A stretch of 64,000 nucleotides of DNA from Rhizobium album. GTDB taxonomy: Bacteria > Pseudomonadota > Alphaproteobacteria > Rhizobiales > Rhizobiaceae. A model generated the notes under the pieces. That model worked only from the letters and a program-made list of their open reading frames with translations, was not told where the DNA came from and did no database searches. Both the position numbers and the translations under genes were made by a program. This document shows positions 6,231 through 15,953 of the stretch, piece after piece (within the stretch, counting starts at the first letter, position 1; each line of letters opens with the position of its first letter). The DNA lies in the NCBI RefSeq assembly GCF_003122325.1, contig NZ_QFBC01000006.1, positions 1 to 64,000 on the forward strand, read 5' to 3'.

Positions 6231-7864
6231 GGCTGCCCCCCTTCCTGTGGCTTGATCGGCTGTGCGCTCATGACGTCGTTCATATAGCTTTGCGGGACAT
6301 GCAGGTTGCGGGCGGTCTCCTCGAGATAGGCCATCACCGAGCCGCCTTCGAGGGTCAGCATCACCGTGAGGAACAGCAGAAGGATCACCGGCGCCATTTC
6401 CATCACCAGCACCCGCGGCACGGTTCCCTCGATCGAGGCCCAGAAGGTGCGGATGCCGGCGCGCGTCATGGCGATCAGCGCCGACAATCCCGACAGAATG
6501 ATGAGGGCGACCAGCCACCAGGCGGACGGGCGGATGGCAAGGTCGCTGCCGAGCCCGGCGGGATTGAACATCGACGACATCATGGCGAACTTGGCGATGA
6601 AGCCAGACAGCGGCGGCAGGCCCGCCAGCAGAATGCCGCACATGCCGAAGCAGATGCCGAGCGCCGCCAGCGTTCCGGGCATCGCCACGCCCACCTCGTC
6701 ATCCTCCTCTTCCTCGTCGGCGTCGCCATAGGCTTCCATGGTGACGGCAAGAACGTTGGCGCCGGCATCCTGTCCTCTTTCGACCAGTTCGATGAGCAGG
6801 AAGAAAGCGGCAATCGTCAATGTCGAGCTGACCATATAAAACAGCGCGCCCGCGGTGACGCCGGTCGAGCCCCAGCCGACGGCGGCGAGCATCGTACCGG
6901 AGGAGACAAGAACGGAATAACCGGCAAGCCGGCCGAGCGCCTGGGACGCCACGACCCCGACGGCGCCGAACGCCATGGTGATCATGCCGCCATACAGCAG
7001 AACGTCGAAGCCGAAGCCTGCCGATTCCTGGGCCTGGTCACCGAACAGCAGCAGCGAAAGCCGCATTATGACGTAGACGCCGAGCTTGCTCATGACCGCG
7101 AAGATGGCCGCAACGGGAGCGGCAGCGGCGGTATAGGCCGGCGGCAGCCAGAAATTCAGCGGCCACATGCCGGCCTTGACCAGGAAAGCGACCCCCAGCA
7201 CGGCGCAGCCGGCCTCCAGCAGGATGCGGTTTTCATGCGGCAGCTCGGGAATGCGTGCCGCGAGATCGGCCATGTTCAGCGTTCCGGTGATGCCGTAGAT
7301 CAGGCTGACGCCGATCAGGAACAGCAATGCCGCCGCCAGGTTGACGGCGATGTAGTGCAGGCCCGCCTTGACGCGCGCCGGGCCGGAGCCGTGCAGCAGG
7401 AGCCCGTAGGAAGCCGCCAGCATCACTTCGAAGAAGACGAAGAGATTGAAGAGATCCCCCGTCAGGAAGGCGCCGTTCAGCCCCATCAGCAGCAGTTGGA
7501 ACAACGTGTGGAAATGCGGCCCCGCCTTGTGCCAGCGCGCCAGAGAAAAGATCAGCGAGGCCAGCGCCAGAAGCGCGGTCAGCACCAGCATCATCGCCGA
7601 CAGCCGGTCGGCGACGAGAACGATGCCGAAGGGCGCCGGCCAGTTGCCGAGCATGTAGACGGCGGTCACGGACGCGCCCGGCGCATGTACCGCGCTGACA
7701 TAACGCATGATCTGCACGGCGACGACGAGCAGCGCCAGCGTCGACAGCACGCTGATCATCGACTTGGCGACACGGCGCTTTTCGTCGAGCAGCACCAGGA
7801 TGGCGCCGACGACGAGCGGGATTAGAATAGGCGCGATGACCAGGTGTTCGGACCAAAAACTCAT
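6227..7864 (-). CDS. phaD: Cation/proton antiporter subunit D (MnhD/PhaD)
   Basis: 545-residue protein related to complex I proton-channel subunits, with about 14 membrane helices. The family core is visible: FEVMLAASYGLLLHG, the lysine-bearing FLVKAGMWPLNFWLPPAYTA and the AVMSKLGVYVIMR helix. A longer frame continues upstream of 7864, but MSFWSEHLVIAPILIP is the normal N-terminus and overlaps phaC by 4 bp. An acidic insertion (DADEEEEDDE) lies in a loop near residue 385. Confidence 0.92.
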   Translation of the reverse strand: MSFWSEHLVIAPILIPLVVGAILVLLDEKRRVAKSMISVLSTLALLVVAVQIMRYVSAVHAPGASVTAVYMLGNWPAPFGIVLVADRLSAMMLVLTALLALASLIFSLARWHKAGPHFHTLFQLLLMGLNGAFLTGDLFNLFVFFEVMLAASYGLLLHGSGPARVKAGLHYIAVNLAAALLFLIGVSLIYGITGTLNMADLAARIPELPHENRILLEAGCAVLGVAFLVKAGMWPLNFWLPPAYTAAAAPVAAIFAVMSKLGVYVIMRLSLLLFGDQAQESAGFGFDVLLYGGMITMAFGAVGVVASQALGRLAGYSVLVSSGTMLAAVGWGSTGVTAGALFYMVSSTLTIAAFFLLIELVERGQDAGANVLAVTMEAYGDADEEEEDDEVGVAMPGTLAALGICFGMCGILLAGLPPLSGFIAKFAMMSSMFNPAGLGSDLAIRPSAWWLVALIILSGLSALIAMTRAGIRTFWASIEGTVPRVLVMEMAPVILLLFLTVMLTLEGGSVMAYLEETARNLHVPQSYMNDVMSAQPIKPQEGGQP

Positions 7865-8205
7865 TTCGACTGCTCCCGCCCGTCGACATGGTCGGTGCCG
7901 GTCAGGCCGCGGGAGGCCAGCAGTACCACCAGGAACAGCGCCGTGGTGGCGAAACCGATGACGATCGCCGTCAGCACCAGGGCCTGCGGCACCGGATCGG
8001 TGAATCTTGCCGGATCGGCGATACCGCCCTCCGGCAGGATCGGCGGCGCGTGCCGCTTGATGCCACCAACGCCGAAAATGAACAGGTTGACGGCATAAGA
8101 CAGCAGCGAAAGCCCGACGATCACCTGATAGGTGCGCGGGCGCAGGAGAAGCCAGACACCGGAGCCGGTCATCACGCCGATACCGATTGCGAGAACGAGT
8201 TCCAT
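7861..8205 (-). CDS. phaC: Cation/proton antiporter subunit C (MnhC/PhaC)
   Basis: 114-residue NuoK-like subunit with three membrane helices and family motifs GVWLLLRPRTYQVIVGLSLL and DPVPQALVLTAIVIGFA. Start placed at ATG 8205, which shares one base with the TGA of the fused A/B gene (TGATG); a GTG one codon upstream is the alternative. It overlaps phaD by 4 bp. Confidence 0.9.
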   Translation of the reverse strand: MELVLAIGIGVMTGSGVWLLLRPRTYQVIVGLSLLSYAVNLFIFGVGGIKRHAPPILPEGGIADPARFTDPVPQALVLTAIVIGFATTALFLVVLLASRGLTGTDHVDGREQSK

Positions 8206-11120
8206 CACGCCTCCTCCGACTTGAGCGGTTCCGGCGAACGGACGCGGTAAACGCGGATCGACTGGTGGGCAAGTGCGATCAACATCAGAACGGTGGCGCC
8301 GACCACGAGTGCGAAGACGCCGAGATCAAAGAGCATCGCCGTCGCCAGCGGAACCTTGCCGATCAGCGGAATGTCGACATATTGCGCATACGTCGTCAGG
8401 AACGGCCGGCCGAACAGCCACGACCCCATGCCCGTAGCGGCGGCGGTCAGCAGGCCGGCGCCGATCCAGCGGACCGGCAGGATGCGCAGGCGGTCTTCCG
8501 CCCAGCGCGCGCCGCCGGCGAGATATTGCAGCAGGAAGGCGATCGCCATGGCGATGCCGGCGGCAAAACCGCCGCCCGGCAGATCATGGCCGCGGACGAA
8601 CAGGAAGGCTGCGAAGGTGATGATGACCGGGAACAGCCACTGCATGATCACCGACGGCACCAGCAGGTAATCGCGCACGGTATCGCCCGGCGCGCGCTCG
8701 GGACGGGCATCGTCATAGGCATTCTGGATGCGCTGCTGCTCCGGCACCGCGACACTGTCGGCGGCCGGACGGAACCGGCGCAGCAGGGCAAAGACGGTCA
8801 GGGCGACGATGGCGAGCACGGTGATCTCGCCCATCGTGTCGAAGGCGCGGAAATCGACCAGGATGACATTGACGACATTGCGCCCGCCGCCTTCGGTATA
8901 GGCTTTTTCCAGGAAATAATTGGCAATGGCATCCGGCACCGGCAGCGTCATCACCGCATAGGAGAGCAGCGACATGCCGATACCGCAGGCGACCGCGATG
9001 GTGAGGTCGCGCAGGCGGCGGAGCCGGCCGGAGAAGTTGACGGTGTTGTCGATCTTCTCGTTGCGTTTCGGCAGCCAGCGCAGGCCGAGCAGGATGAGCA
9101 CGGTGGTCACAACCTCGACCAGCAGCTGGGTGAGCGCCAGATCTGGGGCGGAAAGCCAGACAAAGGTCAGGCAGGTCATCAGCCCTGCCCCGCCGAGCAT
9201 CGTCAGCGCCGCCACCCGATGATATTTCGCCTGATAGGCAGCGCCGAGGGCGGAGAAGATGCCGATCAGCCATATCATCGAGAAGACCAGGTCCGGCCGG
9301 GCGAAGGACAGCGGCCGCGGATGGAAGCCGCCGAAATACAGAGGCACGAAGGCGGCGACGAAACCCAGCGCCGTCAGAAGCCGCAATTGCGGCTGCAGCC
9401 GGCGGGTGCCGCTATAGGCTTCCAGCCAGCGAGCCCATTTCCACGAAACGGTAACGAGGATGCGCTCGAAGATGCGCTGTCCCTGCAGGTGACGAAAGAG
9501 CGGCGGTCCGTTTTCGCAGGTGGCAAGATAGCGGCGCAGCAAGAGGTATAGTAAAGTACCTGCGGCTAACGCCACGATACTCATGACCAGCGGCAGGTTG
9601 AAGCCGTGCCAGACCGCAAGGCTGTATTCCGGCGTTTCGGTGCCGAGCACGGCGGTGACGGCGGTGTGCAGGAACGGGCCGATGGACATGGCCGGAACCA
9701 TGCCGACGATCAGGCACAGCAGCACCAGAAGCTCGATCGGCAGGCGCATCCAGTGCGGCGGCTCGTGCGGCTCGGCCTTCGGCAGATCGGTCGGCGGCGG
9801 GCCGAAGAAGACGGTGTGGATGAAGCGCAGCGAATAGGTGACGGCAAAGGCGCCGGCGATGGTCGCGATATAGGGCAAGGCCTTGTCGAGCATCGAATCC
9901 GCATGGGTTTCGACGGTTTCGGCAAAGAACATCTCTTTCGACAGGAAGCCGTTGAGCAGCGGCACGCCCGCCATGGCGGCGCTTGCGACCATGGCGAGCG
10001 TCGCGGTGATCGGCAGGAACCGGAAGAGCCCGCTCAGTCGCCGCATGTCACGCGTGCCGGTCTCATGGTCGATGATGCCGGCTGCCATGAACAGCGATGC
10101 CTTGAATGTCGCATGGTTCATCATGTGGAAGATCGCAGCCACCGCCGCCAGCGGACTGCCGAGGCTGAGCAGCGTGGTGATCAGCCCCAGATGGCTGATG
10201 GTCGAATAGGCAAGCAGGCCCTTCAGGTCCTGCTGGAAAATGGCGAAATAGGCGCCCAGCAGCAATGTCGCCGTGCCGGCGAGCCCGACCAGCCAGAACC
10301 ATTCATAGGTGCCGGACAGCGCCGGCCAGAGCCGCACCAGCAGGAAGACGCCGGCCTTCACCATGGTCGCCGAATGCAGGTAGGCCGAAACCGGCGTCGG
10401 GGCCGCCATGGCGTTCGGCAGCCAGAAATGAAAGGGAAACTGCGCGCTCTTGGTCAGAGCCCCCATCAGCACCAGGATGAGCGCCGGCAGATAGAGCGGG
10501 TGGGCGCGGATCGCATCGCCCGCCGCCAGAACCTTGTCGAGATCGTAACCGCCGGCGATATGGCCGAGCAGCAGCAGGCCGACAAGGAGACAGAGGCCGC
10601 CCATGCCGGTGACCGTCAATGCCATGCGGGAACCGTCGCGAGCTGCGGCGTTCTGGTGCCAATAGCCGATCAGCAGGAAGGATACGATGCTCGTCAATTC
10701 CCAGAAGATCGCCAGCAGGATCAGGTTTCCCGACAGCGCGATCCCCAGCATCGCCCCCATGAAGGCGAGCAGGAAAGAGAAGAACCGCGGAACCGGGTCC
10801 TCCTTCGACATGTAGTAGTGGGCATAGACTGCCACCAGGAGACCGATGCCGGTGATCAGCATCGCAAACATCCAGGCAAACCCGTCCATCCGCAGGGTGA
10901 AGTTCAGATCGAGCGTCGGCAACCACTCGAACGATATGCGCACGACATTGCCGCCGGCAACCGACGGATAGAGGGCCGCGGTGATCACCAGGGCGGCCAG
11001 GGCGACCAGTCCCGCCAGGGACGCCGCGGCGGTGCGCGCTGCCGTCTTCAGCAACGCGGCGGCGAAGCTTCCAAGGAAGGGAAGCGTCAGGAGAAGAAGG
11101 AGAAGGTCCTCGTCGTTCAT
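8205..11120 (-). CDS. phaAB: Fused cation/proton antiporter subunits A and B (PhaAB)
   Basis: 971-residue first gene of the Pha/Mrp operon. Residues 1 to about 770 are the MrpA/NuoL-like part with many helices, including the proton-channel motifs LTKSAQFPFHFWLPNAM and SATMVKAGVFLL. The C-terminal about 150 residues match MrpB (VPSVIMQWLFPVIITFAAF ... HDLPGGGFAAGIAMA). Fusion of A and B is usual in rhizobial Pha systems, which take part in K+ or Na+ and pH homeostasis. The cation cannot be told from sequence. Confidence 0.93.
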   Translation of the reverse strand: MNDEDLLLLLLTLPFLGSFAAALLKTAARTAAASLAGLVALAALVITAALYPSVAGGNVVRISFEWLPTLDLNFTLRMDGFAWMFAMLITGIGLLVAVYAHYYMSKEDPVPRFFSFLLAFMGAMLGIALSGNLILLAIFWELTSIVSFLLIGYWHQNAAARDGSRMALTVTGMGGLCLLVGLLLLGHIAGGYDLDKVLAAGDAIRAHPLYLPALILVLMGALTKSAQFPFHFWLPNAMAAPTPVSAYLHSATMVKAGVFLLVRLWPALSGTYEWFWLVGLAGTATLLLGAYFAIFQQDLKGLLAYSTISHLGLITTLLSLGSPLAAVAAIFHMMNHATFKASLFMAAGIIDHETGTRDMRRLSGLFRFLPITATLAMVASAAMAGVPLLNGFLSKEMFFAETVETHADSMLDKALPYIATIAGAFAVTYSLRFIHTVFFGPPPTDLPKAEPHEPPHWMRLPIELLVLLCLIVGMVPAMSIGPFLHTAVTAVLGTETPEYSLAVWHGFNLPLVMSIVALAAGTLLYLLLRRYLATCENGPPLFRHLQGQRIFERILVTVSWKWARWLEAYSGTRRLQPQLRLLTALGFVAAFVPLYFGGFHPRPLSFARPDLVFSMIWLIGIFSALGAAYQAKYHRVAALTMLGGAGLMTCLTFVWLSAPDLALTQLLVEVVTTVLILLGLRWLPKRNEKIDNTVNFSGRLRRLRDLTIAVACGIGMSLLSYAVMTLPVPDAIANYFLEKAYTEGGGRNVVNVILVDFRAFDTMGEITVLAIVALTVFALLRRFRPAADSVAVPEQQRIQNAYDDARPERAPGDTVRDYLLVPSVIMQWLFPVIITFAAFLFVRGHDLPGGGFAAGIAMAIAFLLQYLAGGARWAEDRLRILPVRWIGAGLLTAAATGMGSWLFGRPFLTTYAQYVDIPLIGKVPLATAMLFDLGVFALVVGATVLMLIALAHQSIRVYRVRSPEPLKSEEA

Positions 11121-11268
11121 GTCGTTTTCGGCTTGCAGCTAAGGCTTCAGGAAAACACTGGAAGGGTCACAATTCCGTCCGGATCGGCAAAGGACGGCTT
11201 GCGGAACCCGACAGTTCCTTCCTGCAAGAAGACCGACGCATCACCGCCCCGGCCAGCGGACAGGCATG

Positions 11269-11631
11269 TCAGAAACGAGAAGCCGGCGGGCCGCGCGACA
11301 GCGACGACAATGGGAAATCAGCGACCCGAACGGCCGAAAGCCTGGCATTCGTTGCACCCGGTCCCAGATCGGCGGCGCCGGTCGTTGGCGGCACGAGCAC
11401 GAAAAGCCGTTCCATCGCGACGGGAGCAATTACAAAAAGACGCTCGAAAGATGCAGCCGCGTCTCCCGACCCCACCTCGTCGGGCGCGGCAGCGCGCTCC
11501 AGCGCCATGCGCTCCGCACCGGCGGAAGCAGCGCCGTTCATGGACAATGTCACCAAAAGCACGGCAACGATAGCGGAAAGACAGGGTGAGCAGCGACGTT
11601 TTCCGAAAAAGGATGAAAACGCTCCGATCAA
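11269..11631 (-). CDS. Possible small exported protein (120 aa, TTG start)
   Basis: The frame begins with TTG at 11631, five bases after GGAGG, and encodes a convincing Sec signal peptide (hydrophobic CLSAIVAVLLVTLSMNGAASA) with cleavage near ASA-GA. The mature part is about 80 residues, rich in Ala and Leu, with no recognised domain. No other gene competes on either strand. Real gene status rests on the signal peptide and ribosome-binding site only. Confidence 0.45.
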   Translation of the reverse strand: MIGAFSSFFGKRRCSPCLSAIVAVLLVTLSMNGAASAGAERMALERAAAPDEVGSGDAAASFERLFVIAPVAMERLFVLVPPTTGAADLGPGATNARLSAVRVADFPLSSLSRGPPASRF

Positions 11632-12012
11632 TCGTGCCTCCGGCCTGCTTTGAATATCCTCGGGAATCGCGGCTTTTCCACCACTTTGAGCACTTTAAGG
11701 CATCCCATCCTCCGATGTCCACACGAAAAAGATGGAAATTGGTATTTTATTCTGGCGCCACAGCAGAAGCATGAGGAAGACGGCACAACGGAACACGGAA
11801 ATGGTGATGGAGCGGTATTTTTTTCTATTTTGAAGGCTTTTTTGCTTCGGTCCCGAGGGTAAATCCCGGCATGCGGCCACACCAATTTGCCATGATCGGC
11901 GAGGATGATCCTTCCGGCTCTTGCGATCGAATGCAAGGCACAGGGAACAATCCTTGTCCAGGGACGTTTAGATGATCGCGAGGAAGAACCGGATATCCTG
12001 TCGGAGGGCACC
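11632..12012. other. 381-bp intergenic stretch
   Basis: A+T-rich in its middle part (11700-11850) compared with the surroundings, with short open frames but none with a credible start. It probably holds the divergent promoters of the small exported protein and the outer-membrane barrel gene. No specific site was identified. Confidence 0.4.
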
Positions 12013-12648
12013 ATGAAAGCCATTATCGCAAGTTCGGCCTTATTGCTGGCAACCACACCTGCCTTGGCCGCTGATCTCGTCTACCAGGAGCCCATCGCTC
12101 CGGAAGTGATCGCAACGCCCGAGACCTTCAGTTGGAGCGGACCTTATATCGGTCTGCAGGGCGGCGGCAGTTGGCTTAGAGGCGATCTTGACGGTCCTGG
12201 ATTCAATGACCGGGAACATTTCAATGGCGGCATCCTCGGCGGTTTCGTCGGCTATAACTATCTCCTCGACAACAATGTGGTTCTGGGTGCCGAAGGCGAC
12301 CTGAACTACAACTGGAACGAAAAAGGTATCGGAGGTGGCGTCGATGCCGGAACGGATCTGAGTGGATCGGTGCGCGCCCGCGTCGGTTATGCGCTTGACA
12401 ATGCATTGATCTATGCGACGGCCGGCTGGGCAGTCACTCGCGGCTACGCCGACGTGCCCGGCGCTGGCACGGATCGCGCCACGTTCAACGGCTATACGGT
12501 CGGCGCCGGCGTCGATTACGCCTTCACGCAAAAAGTCTTCGGACGCGCCGAATACCGCTTTAGCGACTATGGCGAAAAGAGCATTTCCGGCATCGACGTC
12601 GATCCGAAGCAGCATACGCTGATGATCGGTATCGGCGTGAAGTTCTAA
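12013..12648 (+). CDS. Outer-membrane beta-barrel protein, Omp25/31-like (211 aa)
   Basis: Start at ATG 12013 after GGAGGG. A signal peptide (residues 1-20, ending TTPALA-AD) precedes an eight-stranded small barrel typical of rhizobial Omp25/31 or porin-family proteins: WSGPYIGLQGGGSW, GGFVGYNYLLDNNVVLGAEG, GSVRARVGYALDN and a terminal aromatic residue (GIGVKF). The final Phe is the usual outer-membrane assembly signal. Probable structural or surface role. A monocistronic gene followed by a palindromic repeat pair. Confidence 0.85.
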   Translation: MKAIIASSALLLATTPALAADLVYQEPIAPEVIATPETFSWSGPYIGLQGGGSWLRGDLDGPGFNDREHFNGGILGGFVGYNYLLDNNVVLGAEGDLNYNWNEKGIGGGVDAGTDLSGSVRARVGYALDNALIYATAGWAVTRGYADVPGAGTDRATFNGYTVGAGVDYAFTQKVFGRAEYRFSDYGEKSISGIDVDPKQHTLMIGIGVKF

Positions 12649-12690
12649 AAATCGTTGCCTTCAGCCGTAGCACCACCCATTTATTCGCCA

Positions 12691-12787
12691 TCCTCGGGCT
12701 TGTCCCGAGGATTCAGGCATGTTTGATTTATTCTTTATCGTCAATTGCTTGGCAGGCGACGGCAGATCCTCGGGACAAGCCCGAGGA
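12691..12787. repeat. Inverted pair of 21-bp palindromic intergenic repeats
   Basis: 12691-12711 and 12767-12787 are exact reverse complements of each other, each built on the core CCTCGGG ... CCCGAGG, itself nearly palindromic. The arms are 55 bp apart and could form a long stem in RNA. This core is widespread as a REP-like intergenic element in alphaproteobacterial genomes. It lies between convergent genes and may also act as a transcription barrier. Confidence 0.8.
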
Positions 12788-12823
12788 CGACGTTGGAGAG
12801 GGATCAGCCCATCCCCGAAAAAC

Positions 12824-13285
12824 TCACTGCATCTCGAACGTCCCCGTCAGGGACGCCTGGCTGATGATATGCCGACGCGCTTCCCGCCACATCGCTTCCA
12901 CTCCGGCAGCCGCCGTGACCGGCAGGCTCGGAACGTCCAGCGCCGCCAGCTTGAAGTGATAATGGTGGAGGCCGTGGCCGCGCGGCGGCTGCGGACCGTC
13001 ATAACGGGCGTAACCGAAATCATTTTCGGAAAAATGCAGGCCGCCATGTTTCGCATCCATGCCAACCGGCAGGTCGCGCCAGTCGGCAGGAATGTCGAAG
13101 ATGCCGCAGTGGCGGAACGTTCCGCTCGGCGCATCGGGGTCTTCGACGATCAGGGCAAAACTCTGCACATTGGGGGGCGCGCCTTGCCAGCGCAGGGGCG
13201 GAAGCAGGTTTTCTCCGGATCGCGCATATTTCTGGGGAATCTGGTCGCCCTCGGCAAAAGCCGTGCATACGAGGGTCAAGGTCAT
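12824..13285 (-). CDS. YbhB/YbcL family PEBP-like protein (153 aa)
   Basis: Phosphatidylethanolamine-binding protein fold, bacterial YbhB branch. Diagnostic strings are NLLPPLRWQGAP, FALIVEDPDAPSGTFRHC (the D-P-D-x-P box) and YDGPQPPRGHGLHHYHFKL (the G-x-H-R/H box). No signal peptide, so cytoplasmic. Start at ATG 13285 after an AGGAG-like site. The biological role of bacterial members is not settled. Confidence 0.88.
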   Translation of the reverse strand: MTLTLVCTAFAEGDQIPQKYARSGENLLPPLRWQGAPPNVQSFALIVEDPDAPSGTFRHCGIFDIPADWRDLPVGMDAKHGGLHFSENDFGYARYDGPQPPRGHGLHHYHFKLAALDVPSLPVTAAAGVEAMWREARRHIISQASLTGTFEMQ

Positions 13286-13400
13286 TCCATGCTCCTTTCT
13301 CCTGTCGTAAGTTCGATGAGCCCTCAAAAGCAACAGACTGTTGATCCTATGCGGGCCATCGATGGAAAACGCCCATGACGGCGGGAAGTTCCGCCGGAGG

Positions 13401-14360
13401 TCAGCTTTCCACCAGCAGATAGGGTTCCTTCGCCGGCTGCGTGACCGAGAAGACCGAAGGCCCGATCGCGTGGAAGAAGCGCCGGAAGATTTCGATGAAG
13501 ATGCGCACGAAAAGCGGCTTGGCCGCGCCGTACATGTCGGCGACGATCAGGGTCGGCGGCGGCAGATCGTCGAGGATCGGCCGCCGCACGATGGCGGCGC
13601 CGTCCGACGTCGCCCGGCCGATCGGGCGCATGTTGAGCACCGACATGCCGAAGCCGGAGGCGACGGCGGAACGGACGGTCTCGTAGGAGCGGGTGTGAAA
13701 GCGCACCTCGGGGCGTTTGGCCAGCACGTCGAACAGGGTCAGCAGGTAGGTCGCCGTCTGCGGCATGTCGAGCAACACCAGCGGCCGGGTGGCGAGATCC
13801 GACAGCCAGACGGCATCGCGTCCGGCCAGCGGATCGTCGGCATGCAGCACGGCATGCGCCGGCACGCGGCAGATGCGGGTGACGCTGTCGGTGTGGATCG
13901 GGCCGATATCGTAGAGAATGGCCAGATCGATCAGGCCTTCCGCAAGCCAGGCCTGCAACTGCACCTGGTCGCCTTCGAGAAGATCGATTTCGACGTCGCC
14001 GACATTGTCGACGTAGCTGCGCAGCATCTCCGGCATGAACAGCGCGCCGAACGGCTCGAAGCAGCCGATCCGCAGCACCTTGGGAACCCGGTCGCTCAGA
14101 TCGCCGATCGCCCGGTTGAATTCGTTGGCCGCCGACAGCATGACGCGCGCGGCACTGACGAAGCGTTCGCCCGCCGGGGTGATCTGCACGCCCCGCGCCG
14201 GACGGCGGTCGAAGATACGGGCGCCCATCTCGCCTTCCGCCAAAGCAATGGCCGCCAGGATCGAGGATTGCGAAATGTAGAGCGCCTTCGAGGCGGCCTG
14301 GACGCTGCCCAGCCGGGCGACCTCGCTGACATACCGGAGCTGACGAATGGTGAGGTTCAT
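13401..14360 (-). CDS. LysR-family transcriptional regulator (319 aa)
   Basis: N-terminal winged HTH: LTIRQLRYVSEVARLGSVQA and SKALYISQSSILAAIALAE, followed by a periplasmic-binding-like effector domain. Divergent from the amidase-led transport operon, with 143 bp of A+T-rich DNA between them. This is the classic LysR arrangement, so it probably controls that operon in response to its substrate. Normal family length. Confidence 0.9.
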   Translation of the reverse strand: MNLTIRQLRYVSEVARLGSVQAASKALYISQSSILAAIALAEGEMGARIFDRRPARGVQITPAGERFVSAARVMLSAANEFNRAIGDLSDRVPKVLRIGCFEPFGALFMPEMLRSYVDNVGDVEIDLLEGDQVQLQAWLAEGLIDLAILYDIGPIHTDSVTRICRVPAHAVLHADDPLAGRDAVWLSDLATRPLVLLDMPQTATYLLTLFDVLAKRPEVRFHTRSYETVRSAVASGFGMSVLNMRPIGRATSDGAAIVRRPILDDLPPPTLIVADMYGAAKPLFVRIFIEIFRRFFHAIGPSVFSVTQPAKEPYLLVES

Positions 14361-14503
14361 GGCACGCCAAAATTGTTACATAAAATAGAAAAAGTTCTTC
14401 TGAATAATACATTTTGTGAAACGAAAAGAAAGCGGCAGACTGCCCTCGTCAAATCAAATCCGCCGATAGAGCGGATGGTGAAGACAAGGGGTTCAAAAGC
14501 AGA

Positions 14504-15901
14504 ATGTCGAAAACCAACCCACTTTCCGGGATCAATTCCCTGTGCCTTCTGGATGCCGCGGCGCTCGCCAAGGCGTTTGGCGCAGGCGACGTTTCGCCCG
14601 TCGAGGTCGCGACCGCGGTCATGGACCGGGCGGAAGACATCAATGCGTCGCTGAATGCCTTTACCTTCGTCGATCGCAAGGGCGCTCTCGAAGCTGCCGC
14701 CGCATCGGAGAAGCGCTGGCGGGCCGGCGAACCGCTTTCCGACGCCGACGGCGTTCCCACCACGCTCAAGGACATCGTCTGGGTCGACGGCTGGAGCGTT
14801 CGCTACGGCAGCAAAACGACGCCTGCCGAGCCTTATCGCGCCGATGCGCCCGCCGTCGAGCGGATGCGCGCTGCCGGCGCCGTGTTCATCGGCCAGACGA
14901 CGACGCCGGAATTCGGTTGGAAAGCCGTTACCGACAGCACGCTGTGCGGCATCACCCGCAATCCTGTCGATCCCAGCAAGGGTTCCGGCGGCTCCTCCGG
15001 CGGTGCGGCGGTGGCGGCGGCGACCGGTGCAGGCGTCTTCCATCTCGGCACCGACGGCGGCGGCTCGATCCGCGTCCCGGCCTCCTTCTGCGGCATCGTC
15101 GGCCTGAAACCGACCTTCGGACGCGTACCCGCCTACCCGGCCAGTGCTTTCGGCACGGTTGCCCATCTCGGGCCGATGACGCGTAGCGCTGCGGATGCGA
15201 AAGCGATGCTGAAGATCATGTCCGGCCGCGACCTGCAGGACTGGGCACAGGGCGCCGGCCAGTTGGCACCGCTCGATGACGAGGCAGTGGATCTGTCCGG
15301 CCTGAAGATCGGTTACTGGTCAGAGCCGCCTGTCGGCGCGGTCGATGCCGACGTCAAGCGTATCGTCGATGCCCGCGTGGCGGAACTGCGGGCGGCGGGC
15401 GCCAGCGTCGAGCCGATCGTGCTGCCGGGCGAAAACCATCTCGATCTCTTCCACCATCACTGGTTCACCGGTGCTGCTGCGAGACTGGCGCTTGTTCCCG
15501 AAAGCGAGCGTGCCGGCATCGACCCGGGCTTCCTCGATATTGCCGCGCAAGGCGGCCGGATCGATGCCAAGGGCCTGATTGCCGCGCAGGTGCGCCGCTC
15601 CGAATTCGGCAGCGCCATGGACCGGCTGCTGGAGACGTACGACTTTGTCGTCTCGCCCGGCACGGCCATCCCGGCCTTCGAAGCCGGTCTCGAATTTCCC
15701 GCCGACGGCCGCTACCGACGCTGGACGGAATGGGCCGCCTTCAATTTTCCGATCAATCTCAGCCAGCAGCCGGCCTGTGTGATACCGTGCGGTGCGACGC
15801 CGGAAGGCCTGCCGGTGAGTTTCCAGATCATCGGAGCGCGTGGCGCCGATGCCCGCGTCCTTTCCGCCGCGGCGAGCCTGGAGGTGCTCTTCTCCAGGTA
15901 A
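14504..15901 (+). CDS. Amidase signature family hydrolase (465 aa)
   Basis: Hydrolyses a carboxamide. The Ser-cisSer-Lys triad is complete: Lys89 in TTLKDIVWV, cis-Ser around 164 in GSGGSSGGAA and the nucleophile Ser188 in TDGGGSIRVP. No signal peptide, so cytosolic. It is the first gene of a plus-strand cluster with an ABC importer, a GMC oxidoreductase and a class II HDAC-like deacetylase, so its substrate is probably an imported amide or its breakdown product. GatA is excluded by context (no gatB or gatC). Confidence 0.88.
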   Translation: MSKTNPLSGINSLCLLDAAALAKAFGAGDVSPVEVATAVMDRAEDINASLNAFTFVDRKGALEAAAASEKRWRAGEPLSDADGVPTTLKDIVWVDGWSVRYGSKTTPAEPYRADAPAVERMRAAGAVFIGQTTTPEFGWKAVTDSTLCGITRNPVDPSKGSGGSSGGAAVAAATGAGVFHLGTDGGGSIRVPASFCGIVGLKPTFGRVPAYPASAFGTVAHLGPMTRSAADAKAMLKIMSGRDLQDWAQGAGQLAPLDDEAVDLSGLKIGYWSEPPVGAVDADVKRIVDARVAELRAAGASVEPIVLPGENHLDLFHHHWFTGAAARLALVPESERAGIDPGFLDIAAQGGRIDAKGLIAAQVRRSEFGSAMDRLLETYDFVVSPGTAIPAFEAGLEFPADGRYRRWTEWAAFNFPINLSQQPACVIPCGATPEGLPVSFQIIGARGADARVLSAAASLEVLFSR

Positions 15902-15953
15902 GCACATGACTGACGCATGACGACTGACAACCAAGGATAAAAGGGGTACCGTT

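Noticed and set aside
6221-11573. Long plus-strand frames opposite the antiporter operon
   Set aside because: Composition dominated by Gln, His, Asp and Arg; the minus strand has complete six-subunit antiporter homology with coupled starts.
14504-15901. GatA subunit of the tRNA amidotransferase
   Set aside because: No gatB or gatC nearby; the gene leads a transporter cluster with its own LysR regulator.
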